From: JAYKJB01 sp035284745 [NCBI: Candidatus Sericytochromatia bacterium]
GTDB taxonomy: Bacteria; Cyanobacteriota; Sericytochromatia; S15B-MN24
Length of the DNA stretch: 64,000 nucleotides
Direction of reading: 5' to 3'
Assembly (NCBI GenBank): GCA_035284745.1
Contig: JAYKIL010000024.1
Location: 73,324-137,323 of the forward strand
How positions within the stretch are numbered: position 1 is the stretch's first letter; the number at the start of each line of letters is the position of its first letter. Made by a program: the position numbers and the translations under genes. This document shows, piece by piece, positions 23,935 to 32,730 of the stretch. Under the pieces are notes generated by a model. The model saw nothing but the letters and a program-made list of their open reading frames with translations. It ran no database searches and had not been told where the DNA came from.

Positions 23935-25503
23935 CTACGCGCGCGGAGCCTTCTTATCGCCAATCAGGCGATTCAAAACTTCTCTTCTGCGGCTCATTGA
24001 GTTTTCTGAAGCGTTCGATTTCAGGGTGCTGCCCGAGTCCGCAAGGGTGCCCGACGCGGGCGCTGGCGTAATCTCAGGCAATGGCTGCGATGCTGATTCC
24101 CGCACGCTGGTGGCCTGTTCTGTCGGGGGCGCAGCCATGGGGCCTCCCCCGCCGCGCATTTGTGACATCTGCAGCATTAACTCGCGCATCTGAGATTTCA
24201 ATTCGTCCATTTCGTTACTCTGGGCGCGTGTTTCCGACAGTCTGTCGCGGAATTGATTCCGGTCACGACGCATTTCATCGATTTGTCGCCGCAATTCGAT
24301 CAACTCCGCCGCAGCTTCTTCGAGGTCCAAATTCGCCTTGACCTTTGCTTCTCGCAGATTACTGATTTGAAGCGTCGCCTCTCTGTGTTCATCCGTCAGG
24401 CGTTTGATCTCGAGTTCAAATTCGGTTTTCTCGCGTGCGCTCAGACCGCTGGGCTCATCTACAAGCTGTTGTATGCGCGCCTGAAGCGCCTGTTTTTCGA
24501 CGGCCGCCTGTTCCATTTGGGCTTTGTAAGCCAGCACGCGATCCTCGAGTTCCGCCAACACCCGTGCCTGGGGACCTCCGCCGGCCAATTGTCCCTGGAG
24601 TGCCTCTACCTCGCCCTGTAGCTTGGTCACCTGGTGGCGCAGTTCTTGCTTGTCTTGCTGAAATTGTTCGAGTTCTTCTTCTGCTTTGTTGGCCCGTTCC
24701 TCTGCGATCGCCAGTTCGGCTTGCGTGGTGGCGTATGCATCGGACACTTGATTGCGTTCTTTCGAGACGGATTCCACTTTCTCGCGCAATTCGTCGAGTT
24801 CATCAATCACGGGGGCCAAACGAGACGAAACCCCATCACGCTCCACTTCAGCCTGGCGGCGGGCTTGCAATGCCGTCTCCAGTTGACCTTTTACTTCCGC
24901 CAGATCCTGTTTCAAAGAATCGATTTCAGTCTGCTTGCGCGCAACGTCACCTTTCACGCCTTCTGCCGACAGCAGTTGGCCGAGAAGTTCCTGCACCCGA
25001 TCATTCAGTTGCTGGTTTTCAAAGCCTAGTTTTTCGACCTCTGCCAGTGCCTTGGCGTGATCTTCTGGACTGGCCGAGCCCGCGTGGCCTTCCCGGAGTT
25101 CTGAAATTTCGTGCCGCAGCGAAGACACAAGCGCTTCTTGCACGGAAAGCTTGCTCTGTAATTGCAGTTTTTCTGCCCGTAAGTTGGCGAGGGCATCCTG
25201 GGTGTCCAACAATTGCTGCTGGGCCACGTTGAGATCGGCTTCCAGTTGGGTCAAAAGGTTGGTGTCAGTGCTTGGGCCCGCGTTGCGAAGTTCGCTCATC
25301 GAGCGCTCTATTTCAGCAATGGTCGCCTTTTGCTCTTCAATTTTGGCTTTATAAAGCCTGTTCTCATTCTTGAGATTGTTATATTTGCCTTCAATCGACT
25401 TGAGCACCTGTTTCAATTGCTCAGCGGTGATAGGGTTTTGCTCGTCTTCGCCTGTTTTGGGGCCGAGCAGTTTGCCCAGTTGGGATTGCAACTGCTCAAA
25501 CAC
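23935..25503 (-). CDS. Long coiled-coil protein, candidate cytoskeletal partner
   Basis: A 522-residue protein. Residues 1-50 form a head with a signature shared with its upstream neighbour (LLGPK, then ITAEQLKQVLKSIEGKYNNLKNEN). About residues 45-435 are almost continuous heptad coiled coil rich in Glu, Gln, Leu and Lys. The tail has a Met/Gly/Pro stretch (MSQMRGGGGPMAAPP), a Ser/Thr-rich linker and a basic end (MSRRREVLNRLIGDKK). No membrane segment or signal is present, so it is probably cytosolic. It overlaps the small paralogue by 8 bases and is third in the operon led by the actin-like gene. A general SMC-like or Spc-like identification is not supported because there is no ATPase head. 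Confidence 0.8.
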   Translation of the reverse strand: MFEQLQSQLGKLLGPKTGEDEQNPITAEQLKQVLKSIEGKYNNLKNENRLYKAKIEEQKATIAEIERSMSELRNAGPSTDTNLLTQLEADLNVAQQQLLDTQDALANLRAEKLQLQSKLSVQEALVSSLRHEISELREGHAGSASPEDHAKALAEVEKLGFENQQLNDRVQELLGQLLSAEGVKGDVARKQTEIDSLKQDLAEVKGQLETALQARRQAEVERDGVSSRLAPVIDELDELREKVESVSKERNQVSDAYATTQAELAIAEERANKAEEELEQFQQDKQELRHQVTKLQGEVEALQGQLAGGGPQARVLAELEDRVLAYKAQMEQAAVEKQALQARIQQLVDEPSGLSAREKTEFELEIKRLTDEHREATLQISNLREAKVKANLDLEEAAAELIELRRQIDEMRRDRNQFRDRLSETRAQSNEMDELKSQMRELMLQMSQMRGGGGPMAAPPTEQATSVRESASQPLPEITPAPASGTLADSGSTLKSNASENSMSRRREVLNRLIGDKKAPRA

Positions 25504-25798
25504 AGGTTTCGTCCTCCGGTTCTTCCGACAGTGTGGGGGCGGGGACCTGCTCCAAAGCGAGCTCTAGTCGTTCAAGCTCTCCTTGTTGCCGGTTGATGGT
25601 ATCAAGCAGTTGCACTTTTTCAAGACGATGCTCTTCCAGTCGATCGACCAGTCTTGCGTTTTCATCTTTGAGTGCAGCGTACTTCTCCTCGATGGATTTC
25701 AACACGATGCCCAGTTGGTTCGCTGTGATCGCGCCCATAGGATCTTCATCCTTTGGGCCGAACAGCTTGGCTGCTAGGGCCTTCAGGAAATCCGCCAC
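25496..25798 (-). CDS. Short coiled-coil protein sharing the head motif of the long one
   Basis: A 100-residue protein whose first half (MADFLKALAAKLFGPK, then ITANQLGIVLKSIEEKYAALKDEN) is clearly paralogous to the head of the downstream 522-residue protein. It continues as a coiled coil with LERLELALEQV and ends in an acidic tail. It starts 3 bases after the actin-like stop (GTG start, GGGGGAT upstream) and overlaps the next gene by 8 bases, so all three are probably co-translated. It may be a capping or length-control version of the long protein, or may compete for the same binding site. Confidence 0.8.
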   Translation of the reverse strand: MADFLKALAAKLFGPKDEDPMGAITANQLGIVLKSIEEKYAALKDENARLVDRLEEHRLEKVQLLDTINRQQGELERLELALEQVPAPTLSEEPEDETCV

Positions 25799-25801
25799 GG
25801 A

Positions 25802-27058
25802 TTATCCCCCTTCGCGGAGCGGGGTTGCGATCGCGTATTCGAAGAAGCCCTTCACGTTGTAATAGCGAGGATCCTGAGCCAATTGAAGGTCACGGAAATA
25901 CGGATACTTCGTGAGCAGAGGGTAGAGAATGCGACCAAAACCACCCACCAACAACATGCGGTGGATTCTTAGATCGCGCCAGCTTTGCCGCACGGTCAGC
26001 GCGATTTGCTGTGCCATAATTTCTTTCAAGCTTTCGACCAGATGCTCCGGAACCGTGAGTGTATCACCCTGGTTATCCTTGTAGACACCTGTTACGAGGC
26101 TTTCTTGGACCGCAATGGGGTTGATGCGTGGCACCATCTGCTCACTGAGAAATGAGGCCACTTCTTCATACAAACGGTGACCTGCCACGGCCGTTGTGTG
26201 GCCAGAGTACTTGGTTAATTCATTCGGGAGACGCACCACCACCCAGTCTGTTGTCAGGTGGCCAGGATCGATGACACCGATCGTTTCTTCCGGATTGTAA
26301 TCGAGTTGACCCGCCAAAATGGCAGCATACACCGAACCCACCGGCTGCGGAATCGTATCGATTTGAATAATTTCGATGGTGACGTTCTCCCCGCAGAAAG
26401 TGAATTCGTGGCGCCCGAGCCACTCGCGCAAGGACGAATCGATGTATTCGGGGCGACGGCCCAGGTAAACGGGCAGGCCCAGACAAATTTTATAGCGAGG
26501 AATACTGGTCTGCCCGGTACGGCGCGCCAGCAAAGCCAATGATGCCAGAACCAACGCCTTGTTCAGCTCTCCTTGAAAAATATTTTCGTCGTTGACCGGG
26601 AACAAGAAGGGCTGCTCCATCGCGTAACGGCCGATGCTGTATTCGTGACCGTCAATCTTGACCCACAAATTCTGTTCCAAGTTCTCGTCCAGCAGTTGGG
26701 CACTGCCGCGCCGAATGGTTGCGACCGGTCCACCCACCAGTGTGGGGAATATAAACAGATGCTCTCCGTCGTAAATGCGGGTTTCTGAGCGTCCCAGGTC
26801 GAGGCCGACGTTGATGACCTCCGTGCGACTGCCCCGTGAAGCTCCATACGCTGAATCCAACCCCACCGTCCGACTGACGACCGGACGCGGCGTTTCGGCA
26901 CGCACCGGTTCTTCAGGCAACGAAGCTGCCACAGGCGGTGGCGGAGGCGCCTGAACAGGCGCGGGCACATCTCGCTTCACCAAAAACACCCGGCCGGCCA
27001 TTCGAGCAGGTAGAACGTAAGTGAGGCGAACCATTTGTGGGGCGTTTTCGGTGGTCAT
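25802..27058 (-). CDS. Actin-like ATPase of the ParM/Alp type
   Basis: A 418-residue actin-superfamily protein. The phosphate-1 loop VGLDLGRSETRIYD is at ~84-97, phosphate-2 GVIDPGHLTTDWVVV at ~261-275 and the adenosine loop LLVGGFGRIL at ~369-378. NVKGFFEYA near the end matches the NVxGF/NVxGY segment of ParM/StbA proteins. The ~80-residue N-terminal extension, with a Pro-rich core (~30-60), is unusual and likely disordered. ATG 27058 has GAGG 4 bases upstream; upstream in-frame starts lie in the leader. It is first in a three-gene operon with two coiled-coil proteins and has its own near-consensus promoter. It is not MreB, FtsA or PilM by motif spacing. Plasmid partition is unlikely, as no parR or parC-like repeats are visible. 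Confidence 0.85.
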   Translation of the reverse strand: MTTENAPQMVRLTYVLPARMAGRVFLVKRDVPAPVQAPPPPPVAASLPEEPVRAETPRPVVSRTVGLDSAYGASRGSRTEVINVGLDLGRSETRIYDGEHLFIFPTLVGGPVATIRRGSAQLLDENLEQNLWVKIDGHEYSIGRYAMEQPFLFPVNDENIFQGELNKALVLASLALLARRTGQTSIPRYKICLGLPVYLGRRPEYIDSSLREWLGRHEFTFCGENVTIEIIQIDTIPQPVGSVYAAILAGQLDYNPEETIGVIDPGHLTTDWVVVRLPNELTKYSGHTTAVAGHRLYEEVASFLSEQMVPRINPIAVQESLVTGVYKDNQGDTLTVPEHLVESLKEIMAQQIALTVRQSWRDLRIHRMLLVGGFGRILYPLLTKYPYFRDLQLAQDPRYYNVKGFFEYAIATPLREGG

Positions 27059-27123
27059 GAATCCTCGTCCCGAGCAAGGAGGGCTGGCACACCCCATCAG
27101 TGGGTGCCCAATAACAGCCTCAA

Positions 27124-27152
27124 ACTATAGTATGCAGACGAAAGCGTGTCAA
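27124..27152 (-). promoter_or_regulatory. Near-consensus sigma70 promoter of the actin-like operon
   Basis: On the minus strand TTGACA (27152-27147), a 17-base spacer and TATAGT (27129-27124) give 11 of 12 consensus bases at the ideal spacing. Transcription would start near 27117 and give a ~60-nt leader containing a GGCAC/GTGCC-based hairpin (27087-27109). This is the strongest-looking promoter in the window and implies constitutive, high expression. Confidence 0.8.
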
Positions 27153-27166
27153 ACGGCGCTCCATCC

Positions 27167-29971
27167 TTATTGGTCACTCCGTTGGTCCATAAACGACAAA
27201 GCGCCGCCGTTTGGCGCGACCCTCGGATTGCCGCGATAGGGCATCAGGCGGTCGGCGGACTCGTCGGGCGTGAAAGGCATTTGGGTTTTGAGAATCAGGT
27301 TGACCGACGCGGGGAAAATGGGGGGCGCCAGGGTGAGCAAACGTTGGTCAAAGATGAAGTCTTTGTCATACGACGTGTTGCCACTTCCCAAAATTCCGCG
27401 TTTTTTCACCGTGATGGAGCCAAACACCAGCAATCGACCCCGCGGGTTGGCGTTGGGGTTGGTGGTGGGGGTAATACTCAATCTTCCGTACTCGTAGTGC
27501 CCTGGAAACCCCCGCCCCAGGCCTGCTGGGCTGTTCCAGTGCAAGTTCGTCGGCATCGGCCTTTGACCAGGCGTGTTGGCATCCGTTTCGTTCCACGTGG
27601 CATTGGTGGGCACAGGAAGTCCTTGGGCGTTGTTTAAAACCCAGTAGTTTTCGAAGTTGCCTTGGAGTTGCATCAAACCCTCGGTGGTAAAAGAACCGAC
27701 GTAACGGCGGGGGCGTTGGAAATATATCGGGTCGAGGGAGTCGCTGGGGTTGACGGCCCACGGCCGCCACGCCGGATCGCCCAGGGCGCTGATGGAACCC
27801 AAAATGGCCACGCCAATTCCTCCACGCGTGGGGTTGCTTGGCGCGCGCAACCCTACGACCACTTGTTGGTCTGAAACCAGGCCCAGAAGATCACTGCTGT
27901 TGGTCAGACGCAAGTTGCGCAAGTTGTCGCGATTTAACCGGGATTGGGGATTGTAGGGGGGGGTGTTGGGATTGGCAGCGCTCGTGTAGACAGATTGCAC
28001 GAGCAAATGATTCTGAATAAAGATGCTCCCCCGGGCCATAATCGTTAATTTTCCCGCCGGGCGGGGGGTTCCGGTTCCGGCGTTAGGCATCTCCGTCGAG
28101 ATGACCTCGCCGCTGTGCCCGTTCAGGCGACGTTGACCAACCGTCTCATAGGGATTGCCTAAATTGAGGATGTGGCCCGTGGTGGCGATTCGCCGGGCAG
28201 CGTTCGTAAAGGCCGGGTCATCGCGGCAGGGATCCACAAAAATCACCCCGTTAAAGGCCGGGGCGTTGCCTCCCCGGGGCACGAAAGTGGCCCTCACTTT
28301 TTGGGTGTTATGGACGCTCCAACTCGCAGGATTGGGGTTCGTGGCTGCGCCTCCGTTGGCCAGGGTAATTAAACTTGCCAGCGTGCTGTTCCCCGTCAGG
28401 ATGTTGCCGTAAAGGGTTTGCCCTTGAGGCCATGCCCACAAACGCATTCCTCCGGTGTCTCGATCCGCAACGACCAGGTAGCAGCGGCGCTGAAAATTGG
28501 TGGCGGAGGTTACTAATCCGGTGGTCGTGCCCTCAGCGGCAGGATCGGTTGCAGTCCCACTGGTGGTGATCGAGGCGACCTGAAACAGGTAGCCGGTTCG
28601 GGGCCCGTCGACCGTGATTCGCAAGTGCTCGACGTTACCTCGGACATAAATCCCTCCTGCGACGGGACTGTTGTCATAACTTTGATCATGGTTGGTCTGG
28701 TCCCCCCAGAATTTTCTGGTGGGAATATAGAGGCCATCACTGAGCCTGCGCCAGCGATTTCGGCGATCAGCGTCCTGCATGACCAGGGCGGTCATGCCGG
28801 TCGCAGCCCCCACGCTGTCGCGCACCGAGCGTGGCAGCTGAATCGGACGGTCCAGCGGTTCCGGCCCGCGGATGCCCGGGCCATAGCGTTGACCGGATGG
28901 GGCGCCGTTCTCCGAAGAGGTAAATATTTGGCTGCTGTAGGTGCCGACACCGGTTTGACTGTTGAGCCATACCCGGCCGTTGGCATTGACCATCGAAAAC
29001 GCGGTGTTGCCGGGTTGGGGGTCAAAGTTGGGAAAGTTTGGGTCTCCTTGAAGAATTTCTGTCATCGTTACCCTTGCGCGAAAAACCGGTGCTTTCACCC
29101 CACCCACCTCTTGAAAGCCTGGGTTGCCGGGGACAGCGGTATCGGCGATCGCCAGGTCCATCGATGAGCGCACATCGCGCAGGCGAAAGGGTTGGCCTTG
29201 TACTGAACGCGTGATTCCAGGGTTTGCGATGTCTCCTGGCGTTCCCGGAAGCAGAAAAGGGGGTTGGTCCACGTACCCCCGGTTGATGTGCACCGGCCCA
29301 CTGATGACTTCCCCTGGAACCCAGTTGCGAATCAGGTCGATGTCGGTCAGGGCGGCGTAGCGTGAGGTGGGTTCCTTGCCCAGCGTGGCGAGAATGACGC
29401 GTTCCACTTTGATCGAGCGACGCTCCGATGCGTCGACGTCGTTGTTATTTCCCGTATTCGCGCCAAAGCGTACCTGACGCACACGGCCGGCCACTCCCAC
29501 AAGGTACTGCCGGGGCATATTCTCTGAGATTCTAAACTGCTGAATCCGCGCTTTGAAGCTGGTGACAAAGCGAGGGCGTCCACCAGCGCCGGATTCTTTT
29601 TGCACCCCGACCACCATCTCGTGGATTCGGTTGCCGAGGATTTTGCCCGGAGCGGCATCTTGGAGGTTCACCACATCCGCGTCCGGTTGCATCACCCTGA
29701 CAGGGTCAAAGGTCTGACCATCGTCGAGTTCCTCCCATTCTTGGGGCAGTTTGTTGAGGCGATCGATACTTTGGTCGGCCCAACCGAGGACCATTTCAAG
29801 GCCCGTGCGGGCGGCGTCTTCCGCTGCGGCCCGCAAGCGGTCGTTTCGGCTGATGGAGCCAGCGCTGGATACGTAGGCCATTGAGCCAATCATCAGGGTC
29901 AAAAAGACAGTGGTGATGCCCAGCGAGGTGGCGAGGATTGAGCCGCGACGGCCCTGATGATTGACGCGCAC
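27167..29971 (-). CDS. Large PilX/DUF4900-like pilus-associated protein
   Basis: A 934-residue protein. The N-terminus is PilX-like: basic HQGRRGS, then one hydrophobic helix (ILATSLGITTVFLTLMIGSMAYV) and the helix DRLRAAAEDAARTGLEMVL. The rest is a very large, Asn/Gly/Pro-rich extracytoplasmic region with bead-like beta segments (GEVISGPVHINRGY, GGIYVRGNVEHL, KLTIMARGSIFIQNHL, GVAILGSISALG, LLVFGSITVKKRG), resembling DUF4900/polymer-forming repeats seen in surface pilus proteins. GTG start with GGAGG 7 bases upstream. It is the last gene of a three-gene pilin-type operon and is ten times the size of a typical pilin, so a tip or surface-coat role is likely. Confidence 0.7.
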   Translation of the reverse strand: MRVNHQGRRGSILATSLGITTVFLTLMIGSMAYVSSAGSISRNDRLRAAAEDAARTGLEMVLGWADQSIDRLNKLPQEWEELDDGQTFDPVRVMQPDADVVNLQDAAPGKILGNRIHEMVVGVQKESGAGGRPRFVTSFKARIQQFRISENMPRQYLVGVAGRVRQVRFGANTGNNNDVDASERRSIKVERVILATLGKEPTSRYAALTDIDLIRNWVPGEVISGPVHINRGYVDQPPFLLPGTPGDIANPGITRSVQGQPFRLRDVRSSMDLAIADTAVPGNPGFQEVGGVKAPVFRARVTMTEILQGDPNFPNFDPQPGNTAFSMVNANGRVWLNSQTGVGTYSSQIFTSSENGAPSGQRYGPGIRGPEPLDRPIQLPRSVRDSVGAATGMTALVMQDADRRNRWRRLSDGLYIPTRKFWGDQTNHDQSYDNSPVAGGIYVRGNVEHLRITVDGPRTGYLFQVASITTSGTATDPAAEGTTTGLVTSATNFQRRCYLVVADRDTGGMRLWAWPQGQTLYGNILTGNSTLASLITLANGGAATNPNPASWSVHNTQKVRATFVPRGGNAPAFNGVIFVDPCRDDPAFTNAARRIATTGHILNLGNPYETVGQRRLNGHSGEVISTEMPNAGTGTPRPAGKLTIMARGSIFIQNHLLVQSVYTSAANPNTPPYNPQSRLNRDNLRNLRLTNSSDLLGLVSDQQVVVGLRAPSNPTRGGIGVAILGSISALGDPAWRPWAVNPSDSLDPIYFQRPRRYVGSFTTEGLMQLQGNFENYWVLNNAQGLPVPTNATWNETDANTPGQRPMPTNLHWNSPAGLGRGFPGHYEYGRLSITPTTNPNANPRGRLLVFGSITVKKRGILGSGNTSYDKDFIFDQRLLTLAPPIFPASVNLILKTQMPFTPDESADRLMPYRGNPRVAPNGGALSFMDQRSDQ

Positions 29972-29993
29972 TGAGAAGCCTCCTTGCTCAGGC

Positions 29994-31544
29994 TCACCGT
30001 CGTTCGAAACGGAACGACATATCCTGGAAACGATTGAGTGACTCCAACTCTACTTCGACCGATTCCGTCGCGAACGCGAAGGGCGTTTGCCGCGAGTAAC
30101 GGAATCGAGTGGCAACGCTGATGAGCGCACGGCGAGGGGGACCCACCGTGAGCGGATTGTCTGGGTGCCAGAAACGAGGGCTGTAGGTTTGTGGGCCGCC
30201 GGTTGCATTGACATAAGGACGGGGGGCGTTTTCCCCGCGGGCAATCAACCCAATATCACCAGTATTCACGTCCCTGACCCAATCGTTACCCAAACGCACA
30301 CTTGTGCCGTGAATGGAATCGGGGTCGATGTAAGAGGCCAGCACCTGATCACGGATGGGGCGGCCGTTGCCGATGTAGCCTGTTCCGTCCCACTCGCCGC
30401 GATCGCCAAGGGCGTCATTCGTGGGGGGGTCGTTGCCTACATTGTCCCAGTTACAATGCATGCGGTTGGTTCCGCGCACGCGAGCGCCTGACGGGTTTCC
30501 CCATGGCCCTGCTGAAGTGGCACTGAATAGGTTGTAGGTGGTGTCCAGGTTGGGCATCGGGACCGGGTCGTAATTGCATTGGTTGGGCTCGACATCAAAA
30601 GGTGGAGGAAGCACGCCTGTATCATCGGCTCTGCGGCCGGTATTCAAACGTCGCACGGGGGCCCCGTTCTGCGCTGTCGCGTTGCGGATCACTTTGACAT
30701 CCGGAATGGTCAACAGGCGCAACTCGAAGGGCACGGGCGCGCGGGTTGCGCTTCCCTGCATTTGATCGCGTTGGGCAAAATTTCCCCGGATGATGGGCAG
30801 CAACCCGTCGTCTCCGGTTGCGTAGGCGTTGGAGGGCAAGCGCATGGGAGCAAGGTATGCCACGTAAAATGTCCACGACACGGGCAGTCCCGCGTCCATC
30901 CGTTCGACACCGGGCCCGCCGCCCGCTGCCTGAAGGCGGCCGGCACTGAATTGCGCCTCGGCGCAGTAAAGCAAGGGTGACGGGAAATAATGCTCGAAGC
31001 GGTTGGCGGTGGGTGCGCCGGCCGATAACAGGCGGGCGGTGCGCAGGTAAAATTGATCGGTTTGAATGGTGTCAGCGGTCCCTGCTGTGGTGGCCAGATT
31101 CAAGCCGTGCCCGCGAAATTCACGCCTTAACTGATTGGTCCACCCGGTGAAGGGAGTAATATAAGTGGAGTTTCCGGGGTTGGTCCAGCGGTGGTTGACG
31201 CTGTTGCCGCCGGCGCTATCGCGCAAGACGCCAGGGAGATTGGCGTCCCGTTGAACATTCGACAGCGCCACGGTCTCCGGTGTCGCCATTTGTCCCAATG
31301 GTCTCGGGTCGAAGAAAATAATGTGAGCCCGTCGAACCACCTTGGCTAGTTTTTGGACTGCGCTGTTGGCCTCCTGCCGCGTCGTTATCCGTGCTTTTGC
31401 CAAATCGCCAACCTTCTTCGCCTCACTGAAACCTTGCATGGCCAGACCCATCACCAAACCGACCAAGGCCGTGGCCGTGAGGACTTCGAAAAGGCTGAAG
31501 CCATTGCGGGTGCAGAAGCTGAAGGGACGTGCTGTGGGGGTCAT
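29994..31544 (-). CDS. PilW-like large minor pilin
   Basis: A 516-residue protein with a prepilin-type start: leader MTPTARPFSFCTRNG cut before FSLFEVLTATALVGLVMG (Gly -1, Glu +5), then a long amphipathic helix (KARITTRQEANSAVQKLAKVVRRAH). That helix is characteristic of PilW-type pseudopilins. The C-terminal region is large, Asn/Pro/Arg-rich and low in helix. It overlaps the PilV-like gene by one base (TAATG), a coupled arrangement, and precedes the PilX/DUF4900-like gene by 22 bases. Confidence 0.78.
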   Translation of the reverse strand: MTPTARPFSFCTRNGFSLFEVLTATALVGLVMGLAMQGFSEAKKVGDLAKARITTRQEANSAVQKLAKVVRRAHIIFFDPRPLGQMATPETVALSNVQRDANLPGVLRDSAGGNSVNHRWTNPGNSTYITPFTGWTNQLRREFRGHGLNLATTAGTADTIQTDQFYLRTARLLSAGAPTANRFEHYFPSPLLYCAEAQFSAGRLQAAGGGPGVERMDAGLPVSWTFYVAYLAPMRLPSNAYATGDDGLLPIIRGNFAQRDQMQGSATRAPVPFELRLLTIPDVKVIRNATAQNGAPVRRLNTGRRADDTGVLPPPFDVEPNQCNYDPVPMPNLDTTYNLFSATSAGPWGNPSGARVRGTNRMHCNWDNVGNDPPTNDALGDRGEWDGTGYIGNGRPIRDQVLASYIDPDSIHGTSVRLGNDWVRDVNTGDIGLIARGENAPRPYVNATGGPQTYSPRFWHPDNPLTVGPPRRALISVATRFRYSRQTPFAFATESVEVELESLNRFQDMSFRFERR

Positions 31545-32647
31545 TAGAAGTTGCGTCTCAATCCAAAATAGCCGGTCAATGTCGCGAGTGGTTTCGTGGG
31601 GTCATACCCCAGGCCCCTCCGTCGTCCGTTGCCGGTTTGGCTCTGGCGAAGTCCCGCGGTATTTTGGATCACCAGCACGCTGGGCTCACGGGCAAATACG
31701 CGGACCGTCACGGTGACGACCCACAACGGCACATCCATCACCATCGTTCCATCTCCTGCCGCGCCATTCACCTCTCGCCTCAAGCTCGCCAAGCCAGGGG
31801 CTCCTGCTCCTCCCGCCCCATAGGTGGCCAGCGGCGGCTCGGGGTAATTGCGATCGGCGACGAAACCGCCGGCTACGTTGCCAAAGGGCTGCCCCAAGGG
31901 GCTGTTCGTTTGAACCCAGACTTCTCGGACAAACTTAATGGTTCGCGGCAGTTCACCCGCGCCTTCCGAGCCATCGGTGAGACCCGTCAGGCCGCGAAAG
32001 CGTTCGTTAGCCATGGGGGCGGGAATGAAGGCCACTTGAGGCGCGGCGGGTTCACCGCCGGGGGGAGAGTTCACGAAGATGGGCCGGGGTTCGACCAGTC
32101 GAGCCCCCGCAGTGTTGTTGAACCAGTCGGGGTAAACCCCGGCCACCGTGGCCGTCTGTGTACCCGTTCCTGGAATGCTTTTTGGCATGGGCGGGATGGC
32201 ATTGATCGGCAAGTCGGCCGCGGGGGCGCCAGCACTTGTTTGCGCGAATTTTCGGTCCAAGGCGTTGGTCGGGTTGGCGTTATTCAGCACACTGCGAGCG
32301 GTCGGCTCTGTCGTCCCGTAGAGCCACTCGCGAACGAGCAAGACGGGGCGGTCGTTCCATACGTTGTGAAATCCCTGCCACCAGTCGATGCTGTTGTAAT
32401 CTCGGTGCGTTCTGGGATTTTCAGGCGCGGGATAATAGGTTCCGCCGACGGCAATATACGGATTGGGGCACGAACGGAAATACGCCAACCGCTCAGAGGC
32501 CAAATTGGCCGCTTGCAGGGTTAAATCACTGTTTTTCGAGGTGCGCAAAACCGCAAAGGCGCCGCTCATCACGCCCACCAGTGCTACCACCAAAACGGAG
32601 GAAGCCACCACGACCTCAAGAACCGTGAAGCCTTTTTTTGCCGCCAA
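31544..32647 (-). CDS. PilV-like large minor pilin
   Basis: A 367-residue protein with a very short prepilin leader MAAKKG cut before FTVLEVVVASSVLVVALVG (Glu +5), then the helix LTLQAANLASERLAYFRSC. The LASxxLAYFR segment recalls PilV. It starts at TTG 32647, with GGGGG about 6 bases upstream; no ATG or GTG is better placed. It is first in the operon and has a candidate promoter ~30-50 bases upstream. Confidence 0.75.
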   Translation of the reverse strand: MAAKKGFTVLEVVVASSVLVVALVGVMSGAFAVLRTSKNSDLTLQAANLASERLAYFRSCPNPYIAVGGTYYPAPENPRTHRDYNSIDWWQGFHNVWNDRPVLLVREWLYGTTEPTARSVLNNANPTNALDRKFAQTSAGAPAADLPINAIPPMPKSIPGTGTQTATVAGVYPDWFNNTAGARLVEPRPIFVNSPPGGEPAAPQVAFIPAPMANERFRGLTGLTDGSEGAGELPRTIKFVREVWVQTNSPLGQPFGNVAGGFVADRNYPEPPLATYGAGGAGAPGLASLRREVNGAAGDGTMVMDVPLWVVTVTVRVFAREPSVLVIQNTAGLRQSQTGNGRRRGLGYDPTKPLATLTGYFGLRRNF

Positions 32648-32676
32648 AATTTCCCCCTGACCATCCGGTCACTGGT

Positions 32677-32703
32677 CTTATAATTCCCGCAGGGCTGTGT
32701 CAA
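32677..32703 (-). promoter_or_regulatory. Candidate sigma70 promoter of the PilV/PilW/PilX-like operon
   Basis: Minus strand TTGACA (32703-32698) and TATAAG (32682-32677) with a 15-base spacer. Both hexamers are good but the spacer is two bases short of optimal. Transcription would start near 32670 and give a ~23-nt leader. Confidence 0.45.
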
Positions 32704-32730
32704 TAAACCATCCTGGGGTCACCCGGCTTG

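Noticed and set aside
31529-32524. 331-residue plus-strand frame opposite the PilV-like gene
   Set aside because: It is a frame shadow; the minus-strand gene has a prepilin signal and operon context.
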